A stretch of 64,000 nucleotides of DNA from an uncultured Pelagibacteraceae bacterium. GTDB taxonomy: Bacteria; Pseudomonadota; Alphaproteobacteria; Pelagibacterales; Pelagibacteraceae. The number at the start of each line of letters is the position of its first letter. Position 1 is the first letter of the stretch. A model generated the notes under the pieces. That model was given only the letters and a program-made list of their open reading frames with translations. It made no database searches and was not told the DNA's origin. Location of the stretch: assembly GCA_902543535.1 (NCBI GenBank), contig CACBYG010000001.1, positions 163,080-227,079 of the forward strand, written 5' to 3'. Below, in pieces: positions 16,596 through 25,862 of this stretch. Position numbers and translations under genes: made by a program.

Positions 16596-19169
16596 ATGGA
16601 GTTTAAAAAAATCCAGTTAAATGGATTTAAATCTTTTGCAGAAAAAGCTGACTTTTTAATAGAAGGTGGCTTAACTGGTATTGTTGGGCCTAACGGGTGT
16701 GGAAAATCTAATATAGTTGAATCTCTAAGATGGGCAATGGGTGAAACATCTGCAAAAAGTATGCGTGGATCTGGAATGGAGGATGTAATTTTTTCAGGTA
16801 CCTCAAATAAAGCGTCTAAGAATATTGCTGAGGTTACGATAGAAGTTGAAAATAAAGATAAAGAAGGTCCAGTTCAATATCGAGAGCATGATCAAATTCA
16901 AATTAGAAGAAAAATAGAAAAAGATAAAGGCTCTAAATTTTATATTAACGGTAAAGAAGTACGAGCTAGAGATACTCAAATGTTTTTTGCTGATCTATCT
17001 ACTGGTGCACATTCTCCATCAATGATTAGTCAGGGAAGAATTGGAGCTTTAGTCACTGCAAAACCTACAGATCGAAGAGCAATTTTGGAGGAAGCTGCAG
17101 GTATTTCTGGGCTGCATGTGAGAAGACATGAGGCTGAATTAAGATTAGGTGCTGCAGAAAACAATCTAAAAAGAGCTGATGAGCTTAGAAGGCAACAAGA
17201 AAAGCAATTAGCAAATCTTCAAAAACAAGCAGAGGAAGCTACAAAATATAAACTTATCTCTGAAGAAATAAAAAAAATAGAAGCTGGTTTATATTATTTA
17301 AAATTAATTGAGATAGACAAAGAAATCAGGATAGAAAATGAAATAAATAACGAAGCTGAAGGTGAAGTTGATGGATTTAATACTAAAATATCAGAGCTAG
17401 AAAGCTTAATTAAACTTTCAACTGATAAGGTTTTGCCACTTAGAGAAAAAAATATAGAAAATTTATCGAAAATTCAGAGACTTAATCTAGAGCTTCAAAG
17501 TTTAGATGAAGAAAACACAAGAACTCAAGATGAAATTGAAACTATTAAAAAGTCAATTCAAACTCTTGACGATGATATCGCTAGAGAAAAAGGAATAGTT
17601 ATCGATGCTAATTCGAACGAAAAACGACTCAAAGAGGAGAAATCAGATTTGATAGAGACGGACTCCAAGTATTTTGAAACAGAAAAACTTTCTAATAAAG
17701 AGCTGGAGGTTGCAAAAGATAGATTAAAAGAAGAGCAAAAATCTGTTGATGATATTGTTAATAGCTTTGCTGACCAGGAAATTAATATTAGCTTAGGCCC
17801 AATCAAAAATGTCCAAAATTCGATCCTAAGGGTTAAAGAATTAATTGATAGTAATGAAATAAATCAGGCGATTACTTTACTAGACAGATGCAACATGGAG
17901 CTTAATAATTTTTTAAGTGACTTAAAAGATAACAAATCTAGAAACGAATTATTAAGTGTTAACGAAAAATCTCAAAGTATAAAATTACTTCAAGAAAAAT
18001 ATGCTGATGCTTATAGTAAAAATCAATCTATCAAAAATGAGTCTATAAAAAGGAATGAAAGAATCAAAACTATTGAAACTGAAATTGAAAGTTGGAAAAA
18101 TTTATTATCAAATTCAGAAAAAATGGTTTCAGAGCTAACTGAAAGAAAAAATAAATTGTCATCTCAATTGAGTGATTTAGAAAATCAACCAAGAGTTCAG
18201 GCTGAACGAAAAGGTCAAATTTCAGAAAATTTGAGAATCTCTGATAAAGAAAAAATTAATAACGAACTAATCATTGATGAAACTGATAAAAAAATTGAAA
18301 CTTTAAGGAGTGAATTAAATGAAATTCAAGAGCAATCAATTCAAATCAGGGAAAGAAAAGCTAGTTCTGGAGCAACTATTGATGGTCTTCAAAAAAGAAA
18401 AGGTGATTTATTAGACCGTATAAGTTCTGAACTAAACCTTAATGAAGAAAGTATTTTAGAGAATTCAAATTTAAATGGTGTTGATGAACTCCCTAACGCT
18501 GTTGATCAAGAAGATGCTTTGGATAAAAAAAAGCAAGAAAGAGATAAATTTGGCTCCGTAAACTTAAAAGCAGACGAAGATACTAATAAATATAAAGAAG
18601 AGATCAAGAAAATGGAGCAAGATCGAGCGGATTTAGTAACAGCTATTGTAAAATTAAAAAATAGTATAAATGAACTTAATCAAAAAGGACGTGAAAGATT
18701 AATAGAGGCTTTCGAGAAAGTTAATAGAAAGTTTAATGAGGTCTATACAAAATTGTTTAATGGAGGAAATGCAAAATTAGAATTAGTTGACTCTGATGAT
18801 CCTTTGGAAGCTGGATTAGAGATGTTGGTAAGCCCTCCTGGAAAAAGATTACAATCGATAACCTTATTATCTGGAGGAGAACAAGCACTAACCGCTCTTT
18901 CATTGATCTTTGCAGTTTTTTTAACTAACCCATCTCCAATTTGTGTTTTGGATGAGGTTGATGCTCCGCTGGATGACGCAAATGTAACAAGATTTTGCAG
19001 TCTACTTGAAGAGTTGACTAAAATAACAAATACTAAATTTATCATTGTAACTCATCATGCCTTAACCATGTCTAAAATGAATAGATTATATGGGGTAACT
19101 ATGCCTCAAAAAGGTATTAGTCAGTTAGTTGCAGTTGATTTACAAAAAGCAGAGAGTATGGTTGCATAA
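16596..19169 (+). CDS. smc: chromosome segregation protein SMC, short form
   Basis: 857 residues, well below the about 1150 usual for bacterial SMC. The N-terminal head has Walker A GIVGPNGCGKSNIVESLRWA (about 29-48). The C-terminal head has the ABC signature LLSGGEQALTAL (about 756-767) and Walker B ICVLDEVDAPLDD. The post-hinge segment DKFGSVNLKADEDTN is typical of alphaproteobacterial SMC. Between the heads lie two coiled-coil tracts, with only a short non-coil stretch (about 385-440, SLGPIKNVQNSILRVKEL) where the roughly 150-residue hinge should be. The protein compacts and segregates chromosomes. It belongs after the DsbA-like gene, with atpI next. Confidence 0.9.
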   Translation: MEFKKIQLNGFKSFAEKADFLIEGGLTGIVGPNGCGKSNIVESLRWAMGETSAKSMRGSGMEDVIFSGTSNKASKNIAEVTIEVENKDKEGPVQYREHDQIQIRRKIEKDKGSKFYINGKEVRARDTQMFFADLSTGAHSPSMISQGRIGALVTAKPTDRRAILEEAAGISGLHVRRHEAELRLGAAENNLKRADELRRQQEKQLANLQKQAEEATKYKLISEEIKKIEAGLYYLKLIEIDKEIRIENEINNEAEGEVDGFNTKISELESLIKLSTDKVLPLREKNIENLSKIQRLNLELQSLDEENTRTQDEIETIKKSIQTLDDDIAREKGIVIDANSNEKRLKEEKSDLIETDSKYFETEKLSNKELEVAKDRLKEEQKSVDDIVNSFADQEINISLGPIKNVQNSILRVKELIDSNEINQAITLLDRCNMELNNFLSDLKDNKSRNELLSVNEKSQSIKLLQEKYADAYSKNQSIKNESIKRNERIKTIETEIESWKNLLSNSEKMVSELTERKNKLSSQLSDLENQPRVQAERKGQISENLRISDKEKINNELIIDETDKKIETLRSELNEIQEQSIQIRERKASSGATIDGLQKRKGDLLDRISSELNLNEESILENSNLNGVDELPNAVDQEDALDKKKQERDKFGSVNLKADEDTNKYKEEIKKMEQDRADLVTAIVKLKNSINELNQKGRERLIEAFEKVNRKFNEVYTKLFNGGNAKLELVDSDDPLEAGLEMLVSPPGKRLQSITLLSGGEQALTALSLIFAVFLTNPSPICVLDEVDAPLDDANVTRFCSLLEELTKITNTKFIIVTHHALTMSKMNRLYGVTMPQKGISQLVAVDLQKAESMVA

Positions 19170-19178
19170 ACTATACAA

Positions 19179-19454
19179 ATGCCAAAAGATCCGTTAAAAA
19201 CTCGCCTAGAGATTGCAAAAAACAAGGTTTCGAAGAGAAATCTTTTTGATAAAAAAAATAATCCCTCACCTATTGGAACAGCCTTTAAATTAAGCACTGA
19301 ACTGGTCGCTGCAGTTGCTGTAGGGACAATTATTGGGTTTATTTTTGATAAGACCTTTGGTACTAAACCTTGGTTTATATTAATTTTTTTTTTTGTGGGA
19401 GTGGTTGCTGGAATAACGAATGTAATTAGATCTGCAAAAAATATGCAAAAATAA
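19179..19454 (+). CDS. atpI: AtpI/AtpZ-type ATP synthase assembly protein
   Basis: 91 residues with two membrane segments (around 35-55 and 65-85) separated by FDKTFGTKPW, the signature of the ATPase_gene1/AtpI family. These proteins help assemble the c-ring or transport Mg2+ and usually sit first in the F0 operon, as here. The ATG lies nine bases after the smc stop and atpB follows six bases downstream. Confidence 0.88.
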   Translation: MPKDPLKTRLEIAKNKVSKRNLFDKKNNPSPIGTAFKLSTELVAAVAVGTIIGFIFDKTFGTKPWFILIFFFVGVVAGITNVIRSAKNMQK

Positions 19455-19460
19455 ATACTT

Positions 19461-20195
19461 ATGGCAGCAAATCCTATGTCTCAATTCGATGTTTATCGAA
19501 TTGGACCTGAAATAAAAGTTGGAGAATTTGATATATCATTTACTAACGCCAGTTTGTTTATGATTATTAGTACAGTTTCGATTTTACTTGTATTTAACTT
19601 GGGCTCAAAAAGAAATTCGGTATTACCAAATAAAATGCAACTACTAGCAGAGCTTAGTTATACATTTGTTGCAAAAATGATAAGTGATACAGCTGGATCA
19701 AAAGCAAAACCCTATTTTGCATTTATATTTTCTTTATTCATGTTTGTTCTATTTTGTAACATGTTTGGTATGATCCCTTACACATTTACTGTAACGAGTC
19801 ATATAATCGTTACATTTATTTTGGCGTCATTTATTTTTATTGGAGTGACAATTATTGGCTTTATCAAACATGGATTTGGTTATCTAAAATTATTTGTACC
19901 TAGTGGGGTACCAGCTGTGCTTCTGCCCTTGATAGTAGTAATAGAAATTATATCTTACTTAAGTAGACCAATAAGTTTGTCAGTTCGATTATTTGCGAAT
20001 ATGATGGCCGGTCACACAATGATGAAAGTTTTCGGAGGCTTTGTGATAAGTCTTGGATTAGTCGGTGGTTGGCTTCCACTGAGTTTTTCGGTTGCATTAA
20101 CAGGTTTAGAGATCTTAGTTGCTTTTCTTCAAGCTTATGTTTTTGCAATCTTAACCTGCATCTATTTAAATGATGCATTAAATTTACACCATTAA
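19461..20195 (+). CDS. atpB: F0 ATP synthase subunit a
   Basis: 244 residues with five to six membrane helices. The proton half-channel helix carries the essential Arg in SRPISLSVRLFANMMAGH, and the last helix has LEILVAFLQAYVFAILTCIYL with the conserved Gln/Tyr. Subunit a passes protons to the c-ring. It is followed by atpE after an 18-base gap that carries a strong Shine-Dalgarno sequence. Confidence 0.96.
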   Translation: MAANPMSQFDVYRIGPEIKVGEFDISFTNASLFMIISTVSILLVFNLGSKRNSVLPNKMQLLAELSYTFVAKMISDTAGSKAKPYFAFIFSLFMFVLFCNMFGMIPYTFTVTSHIIVTFILASFIFIGVTIIGFIKHGFGYLKLFVPSGVPAVLLPLIVVIEIISYLSRPISLSVRLFANMMAGHTMMKVFGGFVISLGLVGGWLPLSFSVALTGLEILVAFLQAYVFAILTCIYLNDALNLHH

Positions 20196-20201
20196 TTAAC
20201 C

Positions 20202-20208
20202 AAGGAGG
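20202..20208 (+). promoter_or_regulatory. strong Shine-Dalgarno site of atpE
   Basis: AAGGAGG lies five bases before the atpE ATG and is perfectly complementary to the anti-Shine-Dalgarno. Most genes in this window have no such site, so it probably serves the high c-subunit stoichiometry. Confidence 0.85.
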
Positions 20209-20213
20209 AAATA

Positions 20214-20441
20214 ATGGAATTAGAAGCAGCAAAAATGATCGGAGCTGGTTTAGCAGCAATTGCTTTAGCAGGTGCCGGTGTAGGTATCGGAATAATTTTT
20301 GGAAATTATTTGTCTGGAGCGATGAGAAATCCGTCTGCAGCACAAAAACAGTTTCCTAATTTGCTTTTAGGTTTCGCTCTAGCGGAAGCTACAGGATTAT
20401 TTGGATTAGTAGTTGCATTAATCATTTTATTTGCGTTTTAA
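20214..20441 (+). CDS. atpE: F0 ATP synthase subunit c
   Basis: 75 residues forming a helical hairpin. Helix 1 is glycine-rich (AGAGVGIGIIFGNY) and the polar loop is RNPSAAQKQ. Helix 2 holds the ion-binding Glu in LLLGFALAEATGLFGLVVAL. Helix 1 lacks the Gln that marks Na+-coupled c-rings, so proton coupling is expected. This is the third gene of the F0 operon, with a strong ribosome-binding site. Confidence 0.97.
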   Translation: MELEAAKMIGAGLAAIALAGAGVGIGIIFGNYLSGAMRNPSAAQKQFPNLLLGFALAEATGLFGLVVALIILFAF

Positions 20442-20445
20442 ATTA

Positions 20446-21036
20446 ATGATTAAAAAAATATATTTTCAGTCGATATTTTTTAGCTTCTTATTTTTTAAAG
20501 AAGCTTTTGCAGCTGAAAGCGGAGGTATGCCTCAATTAAATCCTGAGTTTTGGATTTCTCAAATTTTTTGGTTAATACTTACTTTTGGAACTATGTATGT
20601 TGTTTTGTCAAAATTCATACTGCCAAAAATTAGTAACAATTTAGAGTCGAGAAAATCTCAAATTTTAGAAAATATTGAGGCCGCAGAAAAACAAAGAGAA
20701 GATAGTGATGCTAAGCTTAAGGAATATGATGAAGTTATATTAAAGAGCAAGAGTGAGGCTAAAACTATATTTAATCAAACAAGAGAAAAAGCGCTAAAAG
20801 ATATAATGGCTAAAAAGGAAGTTTTAGATCAGCAAATTGATGATGAAATTAATAAAGCTGAAAAAGAAATAGAAGCTTTGAGAGTTAGCGCTCCAGATAA
20901 AATAAACAAAATAGCAATTGAAACTTCTTCAGAACTTTTAGAAAAGTTAATTGGTTCCGGCGTAAACAGTAGTAGCATATCTGCAATTGTTGATGATCTA
21001 TCAAAAAGAAATGGAGATAAATACTATGGCAATTGA
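20446..21036 (+). CDS. F0 ATP synthase subunit b'
   Basis: 196 residues from the ATG at 20446. An upstream in-frame start at 20431 lies inside atpE and is rejected. A short hydrophobic signal-like segment (KKIYFQSIFFSFLFF) is followed by a single membrane helix (FWISQIFWLILTFGTMYVVL) and a long, charged helical stalk. It forms the peripheral stator with subunit b. Two different b-type genes are typical of alphaproteobacteria and photosynthetic bacteria. It overlaps atpF by 11 bases. Confidence 0.9.
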   Translation: MIKKIYFQSIFFSFLFFKEAFAAESGGMPQLNPEFWISQIFWLILTFGTMYVVLSKFILPKISNNLESRKSQILENIEAAEKQREDSDAKLKEYDEVILKSKSEAKTIFNQTREKALKDIMAKKEVLDQQIDDEINKAEKEIEALRVSAPDKINKIAIETSSELLEKLIGSGVNSSSISAIVDDLSKRNGDKYYGN

Positions 21037-21523
21037 TGCAACATTTTGGGTAGCAGTATCATTTGTAATCTTTTTTGGTGCTTTAATTTATTTAAAAATT
21101 CCACAAAAAGTTTCTCAAATCTTAGATAAGATGATCTCTGATATTAAAAATGAAATTAATGAGAGTGAAAAATTAAGAACTGAAGCAAAAAATTTGCTAG
21201 ATAATGCGCAAAAAAAATTAGATACCGCTCAAACGGTTAGTAATGACATTTTAGATCAAGCAAAAAAAGACTCCGATAGATTGGTAATAGAATTGAACGA
21301 TAAATTCCATAAATCTTCTGAGATCAAAAAAAATCTTGCTGAAAATAAAATAAGTCAAATGAAAGAAGCAGCTATAAAAGAGATAAAAGATGCTTCAATT
21401 AAAATAGCAGTGGACTCAGTTAAAAAAATTATATCCACATCAGTAGATAAATCAAAACTTGATGCGGTATTTCAAAAAAATTTGGATGAGACTAAAGAGC
21501 AGCTAAAAAAAATTAGCTCATAA
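21026..21523 (+). CDS. atpF: F0 ATP synthase subunit b
   Basis: 165 residues from the ATG at 21026 (MAIDATFWVAVSFVIFFG). The frame can be extended to 20987 but only through the b' coding sequence. One N-terminal membrane helix precedes a long amphipathic stalk helix. It is the last F0 gene. The F1 genes (atpHAGDC) are not in the window, as expected for the split ATP synthase operons of alphaproteobacteria. Confidence 0.93.
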   Translation: MAIDATFWVAVSFVIFFGALIYLKIPQKVSQILDKMISDIKNEINESEKLRTEAKNLLDNAQKKLDTAQTVSNDILDQAKKDSDRLVIELNDKFHKSSEIKKNLAENKISQMKEAAIKEIKDASIKIAVDSVKKIISTSVDKSKLDAVFQKNLDETKEQLKKISS

Positions 21524-21562
21524 TACACTTACATTTTCTTAAAAAAACTATAAATTATTAAT

Positions 21563-23023
21563 ATGAATTCTATAGTGATTGGATCTGGGTTTGGAGGAAT
21601 TGCTGCAGCTTTGCGTCTGAAGGCAAAAGGACATGAGGTCAAATTAATTGAAAAACATCCTGATCTAGGTGGTAGAGCCAGAGTTTTTAAAAAAAAAGGT
21701 TTTATATTTGATGGTGGCCCGACTGTAATTACTGCACCCTACTTAATTAATGAGTTGTTTGAATTATTTAAAAAGGATCCAAAAAACTACATTGAGTTAT
21801 CTCCACTTAAAATTTGGTACCAATTTATTTTTGAGGATAAATCTAAATTTAATTATTCTGGTGATGAAGCTAATATGGTTAAACAAATAAAGGATATAAG
21901 CAAAGATGATGTTGAAGGATATCAAAAATTAGTAAGTTTTACCAAAAAGATTTTTGATAAAGGGTTTACAGAGTTAGCAGATGTTCCTTTTGATAAACCT
22001 TTTGTAATGATGCAACAACTTCCAGCGCTACTTAAACTTAAAAGCTATAAATCAGTTTACTCATTAGTATCATCATTTATAAAAAATGAAAAATTAAGAA
22101 GAATGCTCAGTATGCATCCACTATTGGTAGGAGGTAATCCATTCACCACTACTTCAATTTATGGACTAATACTCTACTTAGAGAAAAAATGGGGAATCCA
22201 TTATTCTATGGGGGGCACAGGAAATATTATTAAAGGTCTAGAAAAACTTATGCTTGAAGAGGGAATTGATATAATCAAAAATAGTGAAGTTACTGAGATC
22301 ATTTCAAAAAGTAATAAAATTACTAGTATTAAATTAAATAACCAAAAAATCATTGAGGCTGAAAATGTTGTTTGTAATGCAGATCCACCAGCTTTTTACG
22401 AAAAAATGTTAAAAAAAAATGGTCAAGGCTCTTTTATTTTTAATTGGAAAAAGAAAAGAATGGAATATTCAATGGGTCTTTTCGTTTACTATTTTGGAAC
22501 AAAAAAGGTTTATGAAGATGTTGAGCATCATACAATTAAGTTTGGAAATAAATACAAAGAACATCTGGAAGATATATTTAATAATAAGAAATTAAATAAC
22601 GATATTAGCTATTATCTCCACAGACCCTCAGCAACTGACAAATCAATGGCACCGGAGGGAAATGACTGTTTTTATGTTCTAGTCCCGGTTCCAAATAATC
22701 AATCTAAAATCGATTGGCGAACTGAAGGTGAAAACATGAAAAATTTAGTAATTGATAAAATGGAAAAAGATTTAATGCCAAATCTTAGAGAAAATATTGT
22801 GGCTGATTTTTATTTAACCCCAGATTATTTTGAAAAAGAGTTAAACACAAAATTTGGATCTGGATTTTCAATTCAGCCTAAATTCACTCAATCTGCATAT
22901 TTTAGATTTCATAATAAATCTGAAATTTATGATGGACTTTATTTTGTTGGAGCTGGAACGCACCCAGGAGCTGGTATACCCGGGGTTTTATCCTCAGCAA
23001 AAGTCTTGGATAAACTGCTTTAA
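21563..23023 (+). CDS. crtI: phytoene desaturase
   Basis: 486 residues. The N-terminal FAD-binding motif is VIGSGFGGIAAALRLKAKGH and then LIEKHPDLGGRARVF. The C-terminal bacterial-type CrtI signature is GLYFVGAGTHPGAGIPGVLS. It desaturates phytoene to lycopene at the membrane. It heads crtI-crtB-crtY-blh, 39 bases after atpF; that gap holds a TATAAA but no clear -35. The stop overlaps crtB by one base. Confidence 0.95.
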   Translation: MNSIVIGSGFGGIAAALRLKAKGHEVKLIEKHPDLGGRARVFKKKGFIFDGGPTVITAPYLINELFELFKKDPKNYIELSPLKIWYQFIFEDKSKFNYSGDEANMVKQIKDISKDDVEGYQKLVSFTKKIFDKGFTELADVPFDKPFVMMQQLPALLKLKSYKSVYSLVSSFIKNEKLRRMLSMHPLLVGGNPFTTTSIYGLILYLEKKWGIHYSMGGTGNIIKGLEKLMLEEGIDIIKNSEVTEIISKSNKITSIKLNNQKIIEAENVVCNADPPAFYEKMLKKNGQGSFIFNWKKKRMEYSMGLFVYYFGTKKVYEDVEHHTIKFGNKYKEHLEDIFNNKKLNNDISYYLHRPSATDKSMAPEGNDCFYVLVPVPNNQSKIDWRTEGENMKNLVIDKMEKDLMPNLRENIVADFYLTPDYFEKELNTKFGSGFSIQPKFTQSAYFRFHNKSEIYDGLYFVGAGTHPGAGIPGVLSSAKVLDKLL

Positions 23024-23874
23024 TGTCTGCTAAAAATTATCTAGCAACATATGCAAAATCTTTTAACTGGGCTGGTTTTTTTTTACCAAAAAATACTTAT
23101 AAAAAGTGTTCAGCCCTTTACGATTTTTGCAGGGTAGCTGATAATATTGCAGATGATGAAAATACTATTACAGACAAAAAAGAGAAATTTAAAAAATTTA
23201 AAGATAATTTTGATAATAGAAATTTCAACGATCCAATAATTAAAAATATTTGGGATCTAATTTCTGAATATAATATTTCAATTACAATTATTCATGACTT
23301 ATTTGACGGTATCAATTCAGATATCAAAGAACAGGTAAAGTTAACTACAGAAAAAGAGTTATTAATTTATTCTTATCGAGTAGCAGGTACTGTAGGACTA
23401 ATGATGGCAAAAATACTAAAAGTAAATAAAAAAAATTCTTTAAAATCTGCAATTGATCTTGGTATCGCTATGCAACTAACAAATATTTCAAGAGATGTAA
23501 TTGAAGATTTTAATAATAACAGGGTCTACATTGATCAAAATTTTGAAAATATAAAATCTACAATTGAATTATCAGAAAAATTTTATGAAAATTCTTTTTA
23601 CTCAATTAAAGAAATACCCTTAAGTTTTAGATTTTCTATTTTAGTTGCAAGAAGAGTTTATAGAAAAATTGGTTATAAAATTTTAAACAAAAAAAACTTT
23701 GAAAATTATAAAAAATCAGGAAAAATTTATGTTTCAAATGCTGAAAAAATAATTGAAACATTTTTATGTATTTTTGACTTAATGAAGTTATCACTTATAA
23801 ATAAGAACGATGATAATATTAAACATGATCATGATTTAATTAACGAAGAAATAAATTTAAATGAGAGAATTTGA
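23023..23874 (+). CDS. crtB: phytoene synthase
   Basis: 283 residues of the squalene/phytoene synthase family. The first Asp-rich motif is in DFCRVADNIADDE (D40, D44, D45) and the second is QLTNISRDVIEDFNNNRVYI. It condenses two GGPP to phytoene. No GGPP synthase (crtE) is found in the window, so it must be encoded elsewhere. It overlaps crtI by one base (TAATG) and crtY by 14 bases. Confidence 0.94.
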   Translation: MSAKNYLATYAKSFNWAGFFLPKNTYKKCSALYDFCRVADNIADDENTITDKKEKFKKFKDNFDNRNFNDPIIKNIWDLISEYNISITIIHDLFDGINSDIKEQVKLTTEKELLIYSYRVAGTVGLMMAKILKVNKKNSLKSAIDLGIAMQLTNISRDVIEDFNNNRVYIDQNFENIKSTIELSEKFYENSFYSIKEIPLSFRFSILVARRVYRKIGYKILNKKNFENYKKSGKIYVSNAEKIIETFLCIFDLMKLSLINKNDDNIKHDHDLINEEINLNERI

Positions 23875-24925
23875 CTACATAATTATTGGTGGAGGTTGTG
23901 CGGGTCTTTCATTAGCATATGAGCTAGAAATTAATAATAAATTAAAAAATAAAACTTTAGCAATCATTGAACCAAGAGATGATTATAAAAGAGATAAAAC
24001 CTGGTCTTTTTGGAAGGTTTTTTCACATAACTTTGATGATTGTGTAAAAAAAAGTTGGAATAATTTTTCAATAAATACAACATATGAAACAAAATATGTA
24101 GATTGCCAATCTACCCCGTATCAGACGATTGATAGTGGTATATTTTATGAAAAAATACTTTCAAAACTTAAATTAAATAAAAATATTTATTTTTTTAAAA
24201 GTGTTAATCAAGTAGATAAATCAAATTCAATTGTATTTAATAGTGTGCCTAATTTTGAAAATAAAAAAAGCGAGTTGTGGCAACATTTTTGTGGTGTGGA
24301 GATAGAAACTCGAAAAGATTTTTTTGATGAAGAAATTTTTAATTTAATGGATTTTAAATGTGATCAAAGAAATAGAGTGCATTTTTTTTACACACTCCCC
24401 TTTACAAAAAAGACAGCACTTGTTGAAACTACTTGGATATCAGAACTCAATAACAGTTCACTAAATGATTATGATGAACAAATTGATGACTACCTAAGTA
24501 ATCATTTAAACTTAAGACAATGTAAAATACATTTTAGAGAACAAGGAGCCATTCCCCTTTTTAGACAAAAAATTGTTAATAAATCAAATGAAATTAACAT
24601 AGGATCAGCAGGAGGCATGACTAGATTAAGTACCGGTTATACTTTCCTAAATATTCAAGAGCAAAGCAGATACATAAGAAAAAACATAGAAAATATAAAA
24701 AATGTAAATCTATTTAAAATTAATTTAAAATATGATTTTTTAGATAAAATATTATTAAGGGTTCTTAAAAATAATCCTAACGAAATGGGTAATATTTTTT
24801 TCAAAGTTTTTAGTTCAAAATCTGAGACAGCCATTAATTTTTTATCAAATAAAAGCAGTTTTTTTGAAGATTTAGAAATTATTCTTAAAATGCCTAAGTG
24901 GAAATTTATCAAAGAATTAATTTAA
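23861..24925 (+). CDS. crtY: lycopene beta-cyclase, CrtY type
   Basis: 354 residues. The N-terminal dinucleotide motif DYIIIGGGCAGLSLAYEL, the DKTWSFWKVF block and the FYTLPFTKKTALVETTW block match CrtY cyclases. The C-terminal part GSAGGMTRLSTGYTFLNIQ is the conserved family signature. It cyclises lycopene to beta-carotene, the substrate of the next gene product. It begins 14 bases inside crtB. Confidence 0.93.
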   Translation: MREFDYIIIGGGCAGLSLAYELEINNKLKNKTLAIIEPRDDYKRDKTWSFWKVFSHNFDDCVKKSWNNFSINTTYETKYVDCQSTPYQTIDSGIFYEKILSKLKLNKNIYFFKSVNQVDKSNSIVFNSVPNFENKKSELWQHFCGVEIETRKDFFDEEIFNLMDFKCDQRNRVHFFYTLPFTKKTALVETTWISELNNSSLNDYDEQIDDYLSNHLNLRQCKIHFREQGAIPLFRQKIVNKSNEINIGSAGGMTRLSTGYTFLNIQEQSRYIRKNIENIKNVNLFKINLKYDFLDKILLRVLKNNPNEMGNIFFKVFSSKSETAINFLSNKSSFFEDLEIILKMPKWKFIKELI

Positions 24926-24926
24926 T

Positions 24927-25862
24927 ATGAGTAATAAAATAAAAAAAATAAATCTAAATCATTCTTTTATTTTTTTTTTATTTTGTAATATATTTTCAAT
25001 AATAATTTTTAAATTTAGTAATTTAAATATTTCGTCCTTAATATGTTTAATACTTATATTGATAATAGGTGTTTCGCATGGTGCACTGGACCATTTAAAA
25101 GGTAAAAAACTACTCATAAATTTAAATATTAAAAAATCATATATTTTTTATTTATTGTATATATTAATAGCTATCTCAGTAATATTGACATGGACTGTTT
25201 TACCAACTATTACCTTAATAATTTTTTTGGCAGTTGCATCGTTTCATTTTGGTAAAGAAGATACACAATTTTTAATAAATAAAAGTTCAAATTTAATTCC
25301 AATACTTTATTTTTTCAGAGGCTTATTGGTTATTATTGCTCCTTTGTACTTCAATTTTGATGAGACGGTGTATATATTTAAAATGTTGTTGATTGATAAT
25401 GAGCAATTTTACTCAAGTTTAAGCTTTATTGAAAATTATAAAATTATTGAAATAGCTATTGGATTAAGTGCACTATCGAGTATCATTTTATTTTTAACTG
25501 AGTTTAACTTTAAAAAATTTTCAATTTTATTAGATTTCTTCTCAATTATTATTTTAAATTATTACTTACCTCCATTGGTTGCATTCACAATTTACTTTTG
25601 TTTTTTACACTCTATTAGGCATACTATTTCACTTGCTGTTGAAATGGATAAAACAAATATTAGAAATGGTTTTAACTTATTTGTCAAAAAAGCTTTTCCA
25701 TTAACAGTTTTGACTGCTATTTTTTGTTTGGTGGGTCTTTATTTACTAAATAATGTCTATGAATTAAATAGTGCGGTCTTAAAAATAATTTTTATAGGTT
25801 TGGCGTCTTTAACCTTTCCACATATATTGCTGGAATATTTTTTAGAAAAAAATGAAAAATAA
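24927..25862 (+). CDS. blh: beta-carotene 15,15'-dioxygenase, Brp/Blh family
   Basis: 311 residues, strongly hydrophobic with about eight membrane segments. The His residues proposed as iron ligands are in GVSHGALDHLKG, SFHFGKED, HSIRHTISLA and FPHILLEYFLEK. Blh splits beta-carotene to two retinal molecules, the chromophore of proteorhodopsin. No rhodopsin gene is in the window. Its end overlaps ispH by 11 bases. Confidence 0.93.
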   Translation: MSNKIKKINLNHSFIFFLFCNIFSIIIFKFSNLNISSLICLILILIIGVSHGALDHLKGKKLLINLNIKKSYIFYLLYILIAISVILTWTVLPTITLIIFLAVASFHFGKEDTQFLINKSSNLIPILYFFRGLLVIIAPLYFNFDETVYIFKMLLIDNEQFYSSLSFIENYKIIEIAIGLSALSSIILFLTEFNFKKFSILLDFFSIIILNYYLPPLVAFTIYFCFLHSIRHTISLAVEMDKTNIRNGFNLFVKKAFPLTVLTAIFCLVGLYLLNNVYELNSAVLKIIFIGLASLTFPHILLEYFLEKNEK

